Below, piece by piece: positions 26,576 through 35,721 of a stretch of 64,000 bases of DNA. Source of the DNA: Ochrobactrum sp. RH2CCR150 (GTDB taxonomy: Bacteria > Pseudomonadota > Alphaproteobacteria > Rhizobiales > Rhizobiaceae); contig JACGXE010000001.1 in assembly GCA_014138095.1 (NCBI GenBank), positions 620,001 to 684,000 of the forward strand, given 5' to 3'. The position numbers were made by a program, and so were the translations under genes. How positions within the stretch are numbered: the first letter of the stretch is position 1; the number at the start of each line of letters is the position of its first letter. The notes under the pieces are model-generated. The model saw only the letters and a list, made by a program, of their open reading frames with translations, was not told the origin of the DNA and did not search any database.

Positions 26576-27280
26576 ATGGCCACAGCCCCTTCCGCACCCC
26601 CATCTGCCTCAACCCCCACGCATGCCGATCCGGCTGCGCATGAGAAGACGGAAGGCGCGACGCGCATTCAGGCCATCAATCGCCGACTCATTCTTGATGC
26701 GGCGCTGGAAGTGTTTTCAAACTACGGATTTCGCGGTTCGACCATCGACCAGATCGCCGAGAAGGCGGGCATGTCGAAGCCCAATCTCCTCTATTATTTT
26801 CCGCGCAAGCAGAACATCTATGTGACCGTTCTGGAAGACACGCTTGCCACCTGGCTTGAGCCCTTCGAGAATATCGATCCGGAAGGCGATCCGCTGGATG
26901 AATTGCGCCGCTATATCGCGGTGAAGCTGGAAATTTCGGCCAAAAAGCCCGAAGCCTCGCGGCTCTTCGCCAATGAAATTTTGCACGGTGCGCCAGCCAT
27001 TTCCGATTTTCTGAAGGGGCATCTGAAACAGCTCGTCGATGAAAAGGCGGCTGTCATTCATCGCTGGATCGCAGAAAAGCGCATCGTGCCCGTCGATCCA
27101 TACCACCTGATTTTCACGATCTGGGCGGTGACGCAGCATTATTCGGATTTCTCGGTGCAGATTTCCGCAATACTGGAAGACCGCACCCAGAAGCCCGGCT
27201 TTTACGACGAAACGGCGGCAGCGGTCAGCGCCATCATCCTTGACGGAATTCGCCCGCGGGACGAACCTGCCGCATCATGA
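26576..27280 (+). CDS. rutR: TetR-family regulator, RutR homologue
   Basis: A 234-residue repressor with an unstructured Ala/Pro-rich N-terminus of about 30 residues, a TetR helix-turn-helix (RGSTIDQIAEKAGMSKPNLL near residue 57) and a C-terminal ligand domain. The blocks LLYYFPRKQNIYVTVL, ASRLFANEILHGAP, HLIFTIWAVTQHYSDF and IILDGIRPR are closely comparable to E. coli RutR, whose ligands are uracil and thymine. It is divergent from the pyrimidine operon across a RutR box, which agrees with the assignment. Confidence 0.93.
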   Translation: MATAPSAPPSASTPTHADPAAHEKTEGATRIQAINRRLILDAALEVFSNYGFRGSTIDQIAEKAGMSKPNLLYYFPRKQNIYVTVLEDTLATWLEPFENIDPEGDPLDELRRYIAVKLEISAKKPEASRLFANEILHGAPAISDFLKGHLKQLVDEKAAVIHRWIAEKRIVPVDPYHLIFTIWAVTQHYSDFSVQISAILEDRTQKPGFYDETAAAVSAIILDGIRPRDEPAAS

Positions 27281-27666
27281 AAACGATTCGCATTTCAGCA
27301 GCCATCATCCGCGACGAGGCAGGCCGCTTCCTGCTCGTGCGCAAGCGCGGCAGCACCATCTTCTTCCAGCCCGGCGGCAAGATCGATGCGGGTGAACAAC
27401 CCGAAATCGCGCTGATTCGCGAGATCGAGGAAGAGCTTGGCATCCATATCGACGCGAGCCAGTTGCGCTACGCGGCGAAGATGTCAGCGCCCGCGGCCAA
27501 TGAGGTGGACTCAACCGTGGAAGCGGAGCTTTTCCATCTCACACTGAAGGATGGTCAGGTGCCGGTGGCTTCCAGCGAGATCGAAGAACTGCTCTGGAAC
27601 CCGCCCGGCGACCAGACGCGCCCGGTCGCCCTGCTGTCGCAGAGCATTCAGGCGCGTTTCGCCTAG
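27277..27666 (+). CDS. NUDIX hydrolase
   Basis: A 129-residue protein with a complete Nudix box, GKIDAGEQPEIALIREIEEE followed by LGI, which gives a magnesium-dependent pyrophosphohydrolase site on nucleoside diphosphate derivatives. Its ATG overlaps the rutR stop (ATGA), so the two are translated together. That link could mean a role in nucleotide clean-up in the same regulon, but the substrate is not defined by the sequence. The stop codon lies inside the start of repeat B. Confidence 0.9.
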   Translation: MKTIRISAAIIRDEAGRFLLVRKRGSTIFFQPGGKIDAGEQPEIALIREIEEELGIHIDASQLRYAAKMSAPAANEVDSTVEAELFHLTLKDGQVPVASSEIEELLWNPPGDQTRPVALLSQSIQARFA

Positions 27667-27813
27667 AGCGGTTCCGGTTAAAACAGAATCGTGGAACCGA
27701 TCTATCTATTTGTTTTTACGCATTTTCCTACGCATCGAAGCGGGATCAGAAATCAGTCCAGTGAACTGATTTTCCCGCGTAGGCGCTACGCACTTTTGCT
27801 GGAAATGCTCTAA
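27663..27813 (+). repeat. Intergenic repeat, family B copy 1 (long form)
   Basis: It starts CTAGAGCGGTTCCGGTTAAA, carries TCTATTTGTTTTTACGC and ends GCACTTTTGCTGGAAATGCT. The middle contains an extra hairpin (AAATCAGT/ACTGATTT) that is absent from the inverted copy at 55759-55863. It fills the whole gap between the NUDIX and ABC ATPase genes. Confidence 0.8.
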
Positions 27814-27814
27814 A

Positions 27815-28897
27815 CTACTGGGTCTTGCGCGCGTCGACGCGATCGCCATCCTTGTCGAACAGATGCAGATGCTGGGCCGGAAAGCTCACATGCACCGTCC
27901 CTTCCGCCCGCAACGCATCGCGGTCGAGCGTGAAGACCTTGAACGGCAGGCCGTGCAGGCTGAGATGCAGGATGATGCCGAAGCCCGTCGGCTCCACGAG
28001 ATCCACATGCGGTGTCAGCGACCCTTCCTTTTCCAGCGCGACATGTTCCGGACGAATGCCGAGTGTCGCCTTGACGCCATCGGCGAGCGCCATCGGCTGC
28101 GGCAGGGCGATCAACGTCCCGTCGGCAAGCTTGAGCCGCGGTCCGCCGTCCTTCTCCAGATAGATAACATCGAGGAAATTCATCGCCGGTGAACCGATGA
28201 AACCGGCCACGAACAGATTGGCAGGGTGGTCATAGAGTTCGAGCGGGGAGCCTACCTGCTGCACCACGCCGCCATGCATGGCGACGATGCGGTCGGCGAG
28301 CGTCATGGCCTCGATCTGGTCATGGGTGACGTAGATCGAGGTTGCCTTCAATTCGCCATGCAGCTTCTTGATTTCGGCGCGCATCTGCTCACGCAGGCGG
28401 GCGTCGAGATTGGAAAGCGGTTCATCGAAGAGAAAGGCCTTGGGCTGGCGCACGATGGCGCGGCCCATGGCAACGCGCTGGCGCTGCCCGCCCGAAAGCG
28501 CCTTGGGGCGACGTTCCAGCAGGGGATCGAGCCCGAGTTTGCCAGCCGTCGCCTTGATAGCGCTGGCGATCTTTTCCTTGGGCGTTTTGCGCAGGCGCAG
28601 GCTGTAGCTCATATTGTCGGCCACGCTCATATGTGGATAGAGCGCATAGGACTGGAACACCATCGCGATGTCGCGATCCTTCGGCGCAAGATCGTTGACG
28701 CGTTTGCCGCCAATCTGCACCTGCCCTGACGATATGTCCTCAAGTCCCGCGATCATGCGCAGCAGGGTTGACTTTCCGCAGCCGGACGGACCGACCAGAA
28801 CGATAAATTCACCGTCCTTGATTTCAAGGTCGACGCCGTGAAGAACGGCCAGATCGCCGTAGCTCTTGCGGACAGACTGAATGTCGATGGAAGCCAT
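27815..28897 (-). CDS. Sugar ABC transporter ATPase (UgpC/MalK type)
   Basis: The 360-residue ATPase starts [20 protein letters not shown] behind an AAAGGA site; the open frame runs 28 codons further up without support. Walker [12 protein letters not shown], signature [15 protein letters not shown], Walker [12 protein letters not shown] and a C-terminal TOBE regulatory domain (LGIRPEHV) place it with the MalK/UgpC ATPases. It ends the operon that encodes the binding protein and two permeases. Confidence 0.93.
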   Translation of the reverse strand: MASIDIQSVRKSYGDLAVLHGVDLEIKDGEFIVLVGPSGCGKSTLLRMIAGLEDISSGQVQIGGKRVNDLAPKDRDIAMVFQSYALYPHMSVADNMSYSLRLRKTPKEKIASAIKATAGKLGLDPLLERRPKALSGGQRQRVAMGRAIVRQPKAFLFDEPLSNLDARLREQMRAEIKKLHGELKATSIYVTHDQIEAMTLADRIVAMHGGVVQQVGSPLELYDHPANLFVAGFIGSPAMNFLDVIYLEKDGGPRLKLADGTLIALPQPMALADGVKATLGIRPEHVALEKEGSLTPHVDLVEPTGFGIILHLSLHGLPFKVFTLDRDALRAEGTVHVSFPAQHLHLFDKDGDRVDARKTQ

Positions 28898-28911
28898 GGG
28901 AAAGGGTCCTT

Positions 28912-29745
28912 TCAGCCTTTGACCGCGCCGGCGGTCAAGCCCTGCACGAGATAGCGTTGGATGAGGAAGAAGAAGATACATGCCGGGATGAGCGCGAGAA
29001 CGCCCGCCGCCATCATCTGTCCGAAATCGGCGGAGAATTTCGACACGAAGGTCAGGAGGCCGACGGGGAAAGTTGCTGCGTCATTGCCGGAAATAAGCAT
29101 CAGCGCGAAGAGCAGTTCGCTCCATGCGGCGGTGAACACAAAGCCCAGCGTGGCGGCGATGCCCGGCAAGGTCAGGGGCAGGATGATCTGGCGGAACGCC
29201 ATGAACTGCGTCGCGCCGTCTATCTTTGCCGCTTCTTCGAGGTCTTTCGGAATGCCGTCGAAGAAGGACTGCATCAGGAAGGTCGCGAAGGGCACGTTGA
29301 ACGCCGAATAGACGATGATCAGTCCGAACAGGCTGTTGGTGAGGCCAAGCGGCGCCATGATCTTGTAGATCGGCGCAATCAGCATCACCAGCGGGAACAT
29401 CTGGGTCAGAAGCATCAGCGCAACGATCCAGTATTTGCCCTTGAAGGTGAAGCGCGACAGCGCATAACCGGCCAGCGACGCGAGAAGCGTGACGATCACG
29501 GCAGTTGCGCCGGAGACGATCAGGCTGTTGCGGAAGAACAGCGGAAAGGCGCTGTGCGACAGCACATGGCTGAAATGCTCGAACGTGGTGTGCGACGGCC
29601 ATAACCGCACACCTTCGCTATAGAGCAGGTCATTGGGTGTAACCGAGACTTTCAGGAGCCAGAACAGCGGGAACAGCGCGAACAGAATATAGAGGAGGAT
29701 CGCGCCGCGATGCGCTCCGGTGAGGAGAAGTTTGCGAGCGGTCAT
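28912..29745 (-). CDS. Sugar ABC transporter permease (MalG type)
   Basis: A 277-residue inner-membrane protein with six membrane segments and the EAA loop [20 protein letters not shown], typical of carbohydrate importers of the CUT1 class. It ends 14 bases before the ATPase start and begins 4 bases after the other permease. The N-terminus [14 protein letters not shown] is cytosolic. Confidence 0.92.
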   Translation of the reverse strand: MTARKLLLTGAHRGAILLYILFALFPLFWLLKVSVTPNDLLYSEGVRLWPSHTTFEHFSHVLSHSAFPLFFRNSLIVSGATAVIVTLLASLAGYALSRFTFKGKYWIVALMLLTQMFPLVMLIAPIYKIMAPLGLTNSLFGLIIVYSAFNVPFATFLMQSFFDGIPKDLEEAAKIDGATQFMAFRQIILPLTLPGIAATLGFVFTAAWSELLFALMLISGNDAATFPVGLLTFVSKFSADFGQMMAAGVLALIPACIFFFLIQRYLVQGLTAGAVKG

Positions 29746-29749
29746 GATC

Positions 29750-30676
29750 TCAGTCCTTGTTCAGCAATGTCTGGCGCAGGAGCACGATCAGCATCGAATA
29801 GACCAGCAGCAGAAGAAGCAGCACCAGCGCAATGGCGGAAGCGTAGCCGAAGTCGAGCCGCTTGAAGGCCTGTGTGAAGATATAACTTGCCACGATCTGC
29901 GTGCGGTCGGCGGGACCACCGCCGGTCATGACGACGATGAGGTCGGCGCTGTTGGCGATCCACACGGTGCGCAGCAAAATGGTGATGGCCATGGTCGGCG
30001 CGAGATAGGGTAGTGTGATCGAAAGAAAGCGCTGGAGCGGGCCCGCGCCGTCTATGGATGCAGCTTCGTAAAGATCGCGCGGGATAGCCTGGAGCGCCGC
30101 CAGCATGGTTATGGCGAAGAAGGGAATGCCCCACCAGACGCCTGCGGTGATGATGCCCCACATGGCAAGATTGGGATCGGACAGGATGTTGTTCGGTGCA
30201 TCCAGAAGGCCCAGCGCATAGAGCCAGTGCGGCAGCGGCCCGATAACCGGATTGAACAGCCAGGCCCAGTTCAGGCCGGAGAGAAAGGTCGGTACGGCCC
30301 AGGGCAGGAAGACGAGGGCCTGTGCGATGCCACGTCCGGCAAAGGGCTTGTCCAGCAGCAATGCGAGAATGAGCCCGAAGACGAATTGCAGGAACACCGA
30401 GCCGCCGGTCCACCAGAGGGTATTTTTCAAGGCGCGATAGAAGTTCTGGTCGGTTGCAAGCGTGCTGAAATGCTCAAGTCCGACAAAACCGCCCGAAAAT
30501 GGCTTCAGCAACTGGATATCGCGAAAGGCATAGGAAATGCCGAGCACCAGCGGAACCAGCATGATCGCGCCGATCAGGATCAGCGCAGGCGCGCTGTAGA
30601 GATAGGGCTCGGATGCATGGGCAAAACGTTGCAGGAGGCTGCGCCGATCCTGCTGGGGGATAGTGGTGTTCATCAC
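29750..30676 (-). CDS. Sugar ABC transporter permease (MalF type)
   Basis: A 308-residue CUT1 permease with about six membrane segments. The EAA loop reads YEAASIDGAGPLQRFLSITL. The N-terminal cytosolic stretch precedes LYSAPALILIGAIMLVP, the first segment. It pairs with the adjacent MalG-type permease. Confidence 0.92.
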   Translation of the reverse strand: MMNTTIPQQDRRSLLQRFAHASEPYLYSAPALILIGAIMLVPLVLGISYAFRDIQLLKPFSGGFVGLEHFSTLATDQNFYRALKNTLWWTGGSVFLQFVFGLILALLLDKPFAGRGIAQALVFLPWAVPTFLSGLNWAWLFNPVIGPLPHWLYALGLLDAPNNILSDPNLAMWGIITAGVWWGIPFFAITMLAALQAIPRDLYEAASIDGAGPLQRFLSITLPYLAPTMAITILLRTVWIANSADLIVVMTGGGPADRTQIVASYIFTQAFKRLDFGYASAIALVLLLLLLVYSMLIVLLRQTLLNKD

Positions 30677-30780
30677 TCGCTTTCCCGATCAATCGTGGGA
30701 ACCGCATTCATACGGCTGCAATTGCAAATGGAACGGGCGCGGTGCTTCTGGCGATCAGGCAGACCGCGCCCGTAGGGATG

Positions 30781-32043
30781 TTACTTCTTGTTGGCGAGGA
30801 ACTTCTGCTGCGCCTTGGTCAGATATTCCGCCCATTGGTCGGCCAGCTGATCCGGCGTAATTTCGCCCAACAGCGCCTGCTGCGAGGTGGTGATGACGAG
30901 CGAATCCTTGAAGTAAGCGAATTCTTCCAGATAGGTCGGCATCACGGTCGGAACCACATTCGCGTCGGCAAGCTCATCGAACCAGCCCTTGAACTGCGGT
31001 GTCTTGTAGAACGGATCGTCCTGCGCAGATTTCAGCACCGGCAGGGTGCCGACGCGCTTGTTCCATTCAATATTGCCTTCCGGGCCTTCCAGCGTGGAGA
31101 TCAGCTTCCAGGCAAGATCCTTGTTCTTGCTGGCGCTCATCATCGACCAGCCTGCGAAGCCGATGGTCGGGAAGGTCTTGCCGTCCGGACCTTTTGGCAT
31201 GATGGTGACGCCGAAATCTTCCGGCTTCATGCGTTCTGCAACGGCGATAAGCGCATCCGGGTCCTGATTGAGAAAGGCGCAGGTGCCGCTATAGAAACCG
31301 GCGACGGTTTCGTTGAAGCCCCAATTGACGCTATCCTTCGGTGCGAGGCCGTTCTTGTAGAGATCGACCACCCAGGCAATGCCCTTTTTCCAGCTGTCGC
31401 TGTTCATGGTCGAAGTGCCGTCTTCATTGAAGAACTTGTTGGAGCCGGCCATGGATGCGCCAAAGATCACCCAGCTGTTGAGGCCGCCCGCTCCGCCGCG
31501 CAGGCAGTAGCCCGATTTGCCGGGCAGGGCGGCAACCTTCTTCGAAGCCTCGACAAATTCGTCCATGGTCTTCGGCGGTTCGGAAACACCGGCTTCCGAC
31601 AGCAGCTTCTTGTTGTAGAACATGGCGTTCAGATAGAAGCCGTAAGGCAGCATATAGGCCGTGTTCTGGACGCTGCGGCCCAGTTCCAGCGCGCGCTCCG
31701 TCAGGTCTGGCGTGGTCTGCCATTCCTTCAGATAAGGCTCCAGACTTTCCAGCATGCCGTTATTGGCATAGAGCGACACCCAGGTATCCGGCATTTCCAT
31801 CACGTCGGGAATTTCGCCCGACGACACCATGGTCGCGAATTTCTGGAAGGATTCACCCCATGGCAGCGAGATGATCTCCACCTTGGTGCCGGGATTGGCC
31901 GCTTCGAACTTGGCGACGATGGATTTCAGCGTTTCCGTGCGTTCCGGGCTGGTGATGACTTCCACCAGCTTCAGGGTCGTATCGGCCATGGCGGTGCCGC
32001 TCATCAGCATGGCGGCAAATGCAGTTGCGATCAGTCTTTTCAT
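30781..32043 (-). CDS. Extracellular solute-binding protein, family 1 (sugar type)
   Basis: The start at 32043 follows AGGGGA and yields a clean signal peptide (MKRLIATAFAAMLMSGTAMA). The mature part, about 400 residues, has the family 1 hallmark KFEAANPGTKVEIISLPWGE and an aromatic-rich ligand cleft region. It would deliver a carbohydrate or related compound to the permease pair. Substrate is unknown; the PLP enzyme gene 47 bases upstream makes an amino-sugar or sulfur-containing compound worth testing. Confidence 0.9.
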   Translation of the reverse strand: MKRLIATAFAAMLMSGTAMADTTLKLVEVITSPERTETLKSIVAKFEAANPGTKVEIISLPWGESFQKFATMVSSGEIPDVMEMPDTWVSLYANNGMLESLEPYLKEWQTTPDLTERALELGRSVQNTAYMLPYGFYLNAMFYNKKLLSEAGVSEPPKTMDEFVEASKKVAALPGKSGYCLRGGAGGLNSWVIFGASMAGSNKFFNEDGTSTMNSDSWKKGIAWVVDLYKNGLAPKDSVNWGFNETVAGFYSGTCAFLNQDPDALIAVAERMKPEDFGVTIMPKGPDGKTFPTIGFAGWSMMSASKNKDLAWKLISTLEGPEGNIEWNKRVGTLPVLKSAQDDPFYKTPQFKGWFDELADANVVPTVMPTYLEEFAYFKDSLVITTSQQALLGEITPDQLADQWAEYLTKAQQKFLANKK

Positions 32044-32090
32044 GTCGTTCCCCTTTGTTTCCTCACGACTGTTGAAAGGTCTTCGTTTTT

Positions 32091-33260
32091 TTATGCAGTG
32101 GCGGCGGCAATCGCCGTTTCGAGGTCTCTCCACAGGGCCCCGGTTCCTTCCAGTCCGACATGCAGGCGGACGGAGAGCGGATCGATGCCGAATGTATGCG
32201 CGGAGTTCGGTTGCGCCCTTTGTTGCAGCACCACTTCGCCCGGCACGATCAGGCTTTCATGGCCGCCCCAGCTCACGCCGAGTTTGAACAGCTCCAGCTT
32301 GTCGCAGAGCGTGCGGACATTGACGTGTTCGCGAAAGATCACCGAGAACAGGCCGGACGTGCCGTTCAGCCCGGTCGGCAGACGGTTGGCGAGCGCCGGA
32401 TGGCAGACGGTTTCCACCGCGTCGAGCGCTTGCAGACGCTTGGCGATTTCGAGCGCCGACGCCTCGTGCGCCTTCATGCGGGTTGGCAATGTGCGCATGC
32501 CGCGCACCAGTAGCCAGGCATCGAACGGCGACAGCTTGCCGCCGAGATAGGGATAGGTTTCGGCGCGGACCATATCGACCAGCACTTTCGAGCCGGTCAC
32601 GACACCGGCGACGACATCGCTGTGACCGCCGAGATATTTCGATGCCGAATGCACCACGAGATCGACACCGAGCGACAGCGGACGCTGGAAGATTGGCGTG
32701 GCCCAGCTGTTGTCGATGATAGTGATGACGCCAAAGCGCTTGGCGATGGCGGCCAGCGCGCCGACATCATGCGCTTCCATGACCCAGCTTGTCGGGCTTT
32801 CCATGTAGAAAAGCTTGGCGCCCGGCATTGCGCGGGCGACGGCTTCCTCGTCACGCCCGTCGACATACTCAACCTCGATGCGCATGCGCTTCAGGATCGT
32901 GCCGAACAGGCGGAAAGCATCGGGATAGACATGGCGTACCGCAACGATGCGGTCGCCGGGCTGCACGAATGCCAGCACGCTTGCCGAAATCGCCGCCATG
33001 CCGCTTGCAAAGCCCAGCGCGTCTTCACCGCCTTCCAGCTTGGCCAGCATGTCTTCAAAGGCGCGCACGGTCGGGTTGAGGCCGCGCGTATAGATCGGGC
33101 GCACTTTCTCGCCGCGATAGGAAGCGACCATGTCGTCATAGCTTGGGAAGGTGAAGAGCGACGTCTGCACGATGGGCGGAACCACGGCGTCAAAAGCGTT
33201 GCTTTCATCATGGGCAACCGTCAGCGCGGCGAAATCCAGCGGGTCCATCCCGTCAGTCAT
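32091..33260 (-). CDS. Cys/Met-metabolism PLP-dependent enzyme (C-S lyase or gamma-synthase type)
   Basis: A 389-residue fold-type I enzyme. The pyridoxal phosphate lysine is in SASKYLGGHSD near residue 200, the cofactor Asp is in IIDNSWATP, YTRG near residue 58 supplies the phosphate-binding Tyr/Arg of a neighbouring subunit, and the G-x-A-S-G-M-A-A turn is present. Family members cleave or form C-S bonds (cystathionine beta-lyase, gamma-synthase, methionine gamma-lyase). It overlaps the regulator gene by four bases and precedes the sugar-importer genes, which is an unusual neighbourhood for a methionine gene. Confidence 0.85.
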   Translation of the reverse strand: MTDGMDPLDFAALTVAHDESNAFDAVVPPIVQTSLFTFPSYDDMVASYRGEKVRPIYTRGLNPTVRAFEDMLAKLEGGEDALGFASGMAAISASVLAFVQPGDRIVAVRHVYPDAFRLFGTILKRMRIEVEYVDGRDEEAVARAMPGAKLFYMESPTSWVMEAHDVGALAAIAKRFGVITIIDNSWATPIFQRPLSLGVDLVVHSASKYLGGHSDVVAGVVTGSKVLVDMVRAETYPYLGGKLSPFDAWLLVRGMRTLPTRMKAHEASALEIAKRLQALDAVETVCHPALANRLPTGLNGTSGLFSVIFREHVNVRTLCDKLELFKLGVSWGGHESLIVPGEVVLQQRAQPNSAHTFGIDPLSVRLHVGLEGTGALWRDLETAIAAATA

Positions 33261-34012
33261 TTGGACATTTCCTTGATATCTTCCTCGACGATGTCGAGAA
33301 TCTTGAGCGTTTCCAGCCGCGCAGTCTCAGGGTCCTGAGCCACGATGGCGTTGAAGAGCGTGCGGTGGAACGGAAAGGTCCGCCGCGCGAAATCGGATCG
33401 GTCGAACGGCTCATCCCAGAAGCGGAAGAACGCATCGCGCATCTGTTCGAGCAATTGCCGGAAAATCGGGTTCTGGGTGGCGTCGTAAATGGCAAGGTGG
33501 AAGGCAAGGTCTTCCGGCCCGGACGTTCCCTTGGCGAGATGCACGCGTTCCATCTCGTTGAGCTTTTCCTCGATGATGACGAGGTCTTCGGCCGTGCGCT
33601 TGCGGGCTGCCACCATGCTGGCTTCCGTTTCGATGCCGCGGCGCACTTCCAGCGTCTGCAACAGGCCGTCGCGAAGTTGCGCGGGATCGAAGGAAAGCGG
33701 CATATGGATGGTCGCCGCAGATACTGGTTTCAGAAGATAGGTGCCGCTGCCCTTGCGGGTTTCAATGACGCCCAGCGCCTGAAAATGCCGGATCGCCTCG
33801 CGGATCGTCGAGCGTCCTACGGCTAGCGCGGTCATGAGTTCGCGTTCGGCGGGAAGGCGATCACCCGCCTGCACATTCGCCGCCTGAATATAGGTGGCCA
33901 ACGCTTCAGTGACCTGCCGCGCACGATCTATCGGCGGAAGCGGCGACAGCTGAAACTTGCTGTCCTGCATTACGCGGTTCCCAACCGGATTGTCATTCGG
34001 CAGCTCTCCCAT
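33257..34012 (-). CDS. GntR-family regulator, FadR/FCD subfamily
   Basis: An N-terminal winged helix (GDRLPAERELMTALAVGRST then IREAIRHF) is followed by a helical FCD domain with metal/ligand His residues (EDLAFHLAIYDAT, FPFHRTLFNAI). I use the ATG at 34012 (251 residues); ATG at 33970 is also possible and neither has a strong ribosome site. The 3' end overlaps the PLP-enzyme start. FCD proteins usually sense small organic acids or sugar acids and repress their neighbours. Confidence 0.85.
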   Translation of the reverse strand: MGELPNDNPVGNRVMQDSKFQLSPLPPIDRARQVTEALATYIQAANVQAGDRLPAERELMTALAVGRSTIREAIRHFQALGVIETRKGSGTYLLKPVSAATIHMPLSFDPAQLRDGLLQTLEVRRGIETEASMVAARKRTAEDLVIIEEKLNEMERVHLAKGTSGPEDLAFHLAIYDATQNPIFRQLLEQMRDAFFRFWDEPFDRSDFARRTFPFHRTLFNAIVAQDPETARLETLKILDIVEEDIKEMSK

Positions 34013-34081
34013 TGTTGTGTCCGAGTGCCTGATCCAAAAGTCGCCATGCCGGTCTGCAAATGGCAATTTGAGATTTGCATT

Positions 34082-34124
34082 CGCATAATCTGATCCGAAA
34101 AGTCTGCAACTCTTCGGGATTATG
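34082..34124. repeat. Palindromic intergenic repeat, family C copy 2
   Basis: GCATAATC...GGGATTATGC arms enclose TCCGAAAAGT and ACTCTTCGGG, giving a near-perfect hairpin. Just after it, 34125-34200 holds CACGTACCCAAATGTACG and other low-information sequence without a gene. Confidence 0.65.
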
Positions 34125-34308
34125 CGAGGCTTCCGGTGCTCACGTACCCAAATGTACGCTCCGCTCCGGTTCTCGAAATCACCATTTTCGTCGCGGCCTG
34201 CCGCCTTTTTGCTTCAGACACTAAGAGGCGACCAAAGACCCGCCTCGAAGCACCAATTCCACGTTGACAGCAGAGCATTTGGCGCCCTTGCCGGATCTTG
34301 GAAGTGTC

Positions 34309-34346
34309 GTCAGACCCGTTCCCTTTTGGTTTATAATTGGTCTGAC
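34309..34346. promoter_or_regulatory. Twin GTCnGAC sites and -10 box, candidate operator for the FCD regulator
   Basis: GTCAGAC (34309-34315) and GTCTGAC (34340-34346) each fit the GTnnnAC core used by FadR-subfamily proteins, and their centres are 31 bases apart, about three helical turns. Together they form an inverted repeat, GTCAGACC and GGTCTGAC. A TATAAT at 34332-34337 lies just ahead of the second site. The divergent regulator and aldo/keto reductase genes flank this region. Confidence 0.6.
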
Positions 34347-34575
34347 ATCTTAGTAATATGAGAGAAAGTTGGAACCTGTCAAGCGCCCTCTATTCGTGTG
34401 TGAATGCGTTTTTCGCATGTGCATGTTTCCGATTGCGTTGAGGCGTGCTTCCTCGCTATTTGTTTCACGCGCATTTCGTCGGAGGGGTGTTTCGCCCGGT
34501 TCGAGATGTGCACTATCAGTTCTGCGAATGGGAGAACGCCGCCGGTCATGCGCGGTGTGAGGAAGTGAGGATTTC

Positions 34576-35604
34576 ATGGGATTCAAGGCCACCGAACGGC
34601 GGGTGCTGGGCCGCACCGGCCTGTCAGTCACGGCGCTTGGTCTGGGGACTGCGCCGCTGGGCGGGCTTTACGAGCCAGTCTCGCGTGCAGATGCGACAGC
34701 GCTGTTGCAAGCAGGTTGGGATAGCGGCATCCGCTACTTCGATACCGCGCCGATGTATGGTTACACCCGCAGCGAGCATCTTCTGGGTGACATGCTTCGG
34801 GAAACGAGCGAGCCTTTCGTCATTTCCACCAAGGTTGGCCGCCTGATGACCACCGAGCGCGCCGGGCGCAAACTGCCGCCAGCGCCGCCAAAGAACGAAT
34901 TCGATTCCGGCTGGTGCAACGGGCTGAAGTTTCAGGAAGTCTTCGACTACAGCTATGACGGCATCATGCGCAGTTTCGACGACAGCCAGCAGCGGCTCGG
35001 CTATCCCGATATCGATCTTCTCTATGTCCACGATATCGGTCGCGTCACTCATGCCGATCTGCACGAGCACCATTGGGGCGCGCTGACCAAGGGCGGCGGC
35101 TTTCGCGCACTGACCGAACTGCGCGATGCGGGCAACATCAAGGGCTTCGGCCTGGGCGTCAATGAATGGCAGGCCATTCGCGATGCGCTGGACGAAGCCG
35201 ACCTTGATTGCTCGCTTCTGGCCGGACGTTATTCGCTGCTGGATCAGGATGCAGAAAAGGAATTTCTGCCGCTGGTGCAAAAGCGCGGCATGGCGCTGGT
35301 CGTGGCCGGTGTGTTCAACTCGGGCATTCTGGCTTCGCCGCGCGGCGGACAGCAGAAGTTCAACTATGCCGATGCGCCTGCCGAAATCATCGCCCGCACC
35401 GAACGGCTGCACGATATTTGCGATGGTTTTAACGTGCCTTTGGCCGCTGCCGCCGTCCAGTTCCCGATGATGCATCCGGCGGTTAGCTGCATTCTCGTCG
35501 GCGCTCGCACGCCGGACCAGATCCGCGCCAATGTGACATGGTTCGAACAGGCTATTCCGGATGAACTCTGGAAAACCTTGCGCGCCGAAGGGCTGATCGT
35601 CTGA
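34576..35604 (+). CDS. Aldo/keto reductase (aldose 1-dehydrogenase / pyridoxal 4-dehydrogenase type)
   Basis: A 342-residue TIM-barrel oxidoreductase. The active-site Asp and Tyr are in YFDTAPMYGYTRSE near residue 54, the Lys in VISTKVGRL near 80, and the His in LLYVHDIGR near 150. The long insertion after KVGRLM is typical of the L-fucose/D-threo-aldose dehydrogenase and pyridoxal dehydrogenase group. The reaction is probably NAD(P)-dependent oxidation of a sugar to its lactone. It is divergent from the PLP-enzyme operon across the twin operator, and ends in a terminator. Confidence 0.88.
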   Translation: MGFKATERRVLGRTGLSVTALGLGTAPLGGLYEPVSRADATALLQAGWDSGIRYFDTAPMYGYTRSEHLLGDMLRETSEPFVISTKVGRLMTTERAGRKLPPAPPKNEFDSGWCNGLKFQEVFDYSYDGIMRSFDDSQQRLGYPDIDLLYVHDIGRVTHADLHEHHWGALTKGGGFRALTELRDAGNIKGFGLGVNEWQAIRDALDEADLDCSLLAGRYSLLDQDAEKEFLPLVQKRGMALVVAGVFNSGILASPRGGQQKFNYADAPAEIIARTERLHDICDGFNVPLAAAAVQFPMMHPAVSCILVGARTPDQIRANVTWFEQAIPDELWKTLRAEGLIV

Positions 35605-35624
35605 TCTCTTCACAGGCTAAATGA

Positions 35625-35651
35625 AAAGCGCCGGGTCTTGCCCGGCGCTTT
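35625..35651. terminator. Rho-independent terminator after the aldo/keto reductase
   Basis: Perfect 11-base stem AAAGCGCCGGG/CCCGGCGCTTT with a 5-base loop, 20 bases past the stop, followed by TCTCATT. Confidence 0.82.
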
Positions 35652-35676
35652 CTCATTGTAAATGGCTGTTTCTTCC

Positions 35677-35720
35677 GCATGATCTTGTCCGAAAAGTCGA
35701 ACAACTTTTCGGGATCATGC
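35677..35720. repeat. Palindromic intergenic repeat, family C copy 3
   Basis: GCATGATC and GATCATGC arms enclose TCCGAAAAGT and ACTTTTCGGG. It ends one base before the preA stop codon, so it could act as the 3' hairpin of the preT-preA transcript. Confidence 0.75.
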
Positions 35721-35721
35721 T

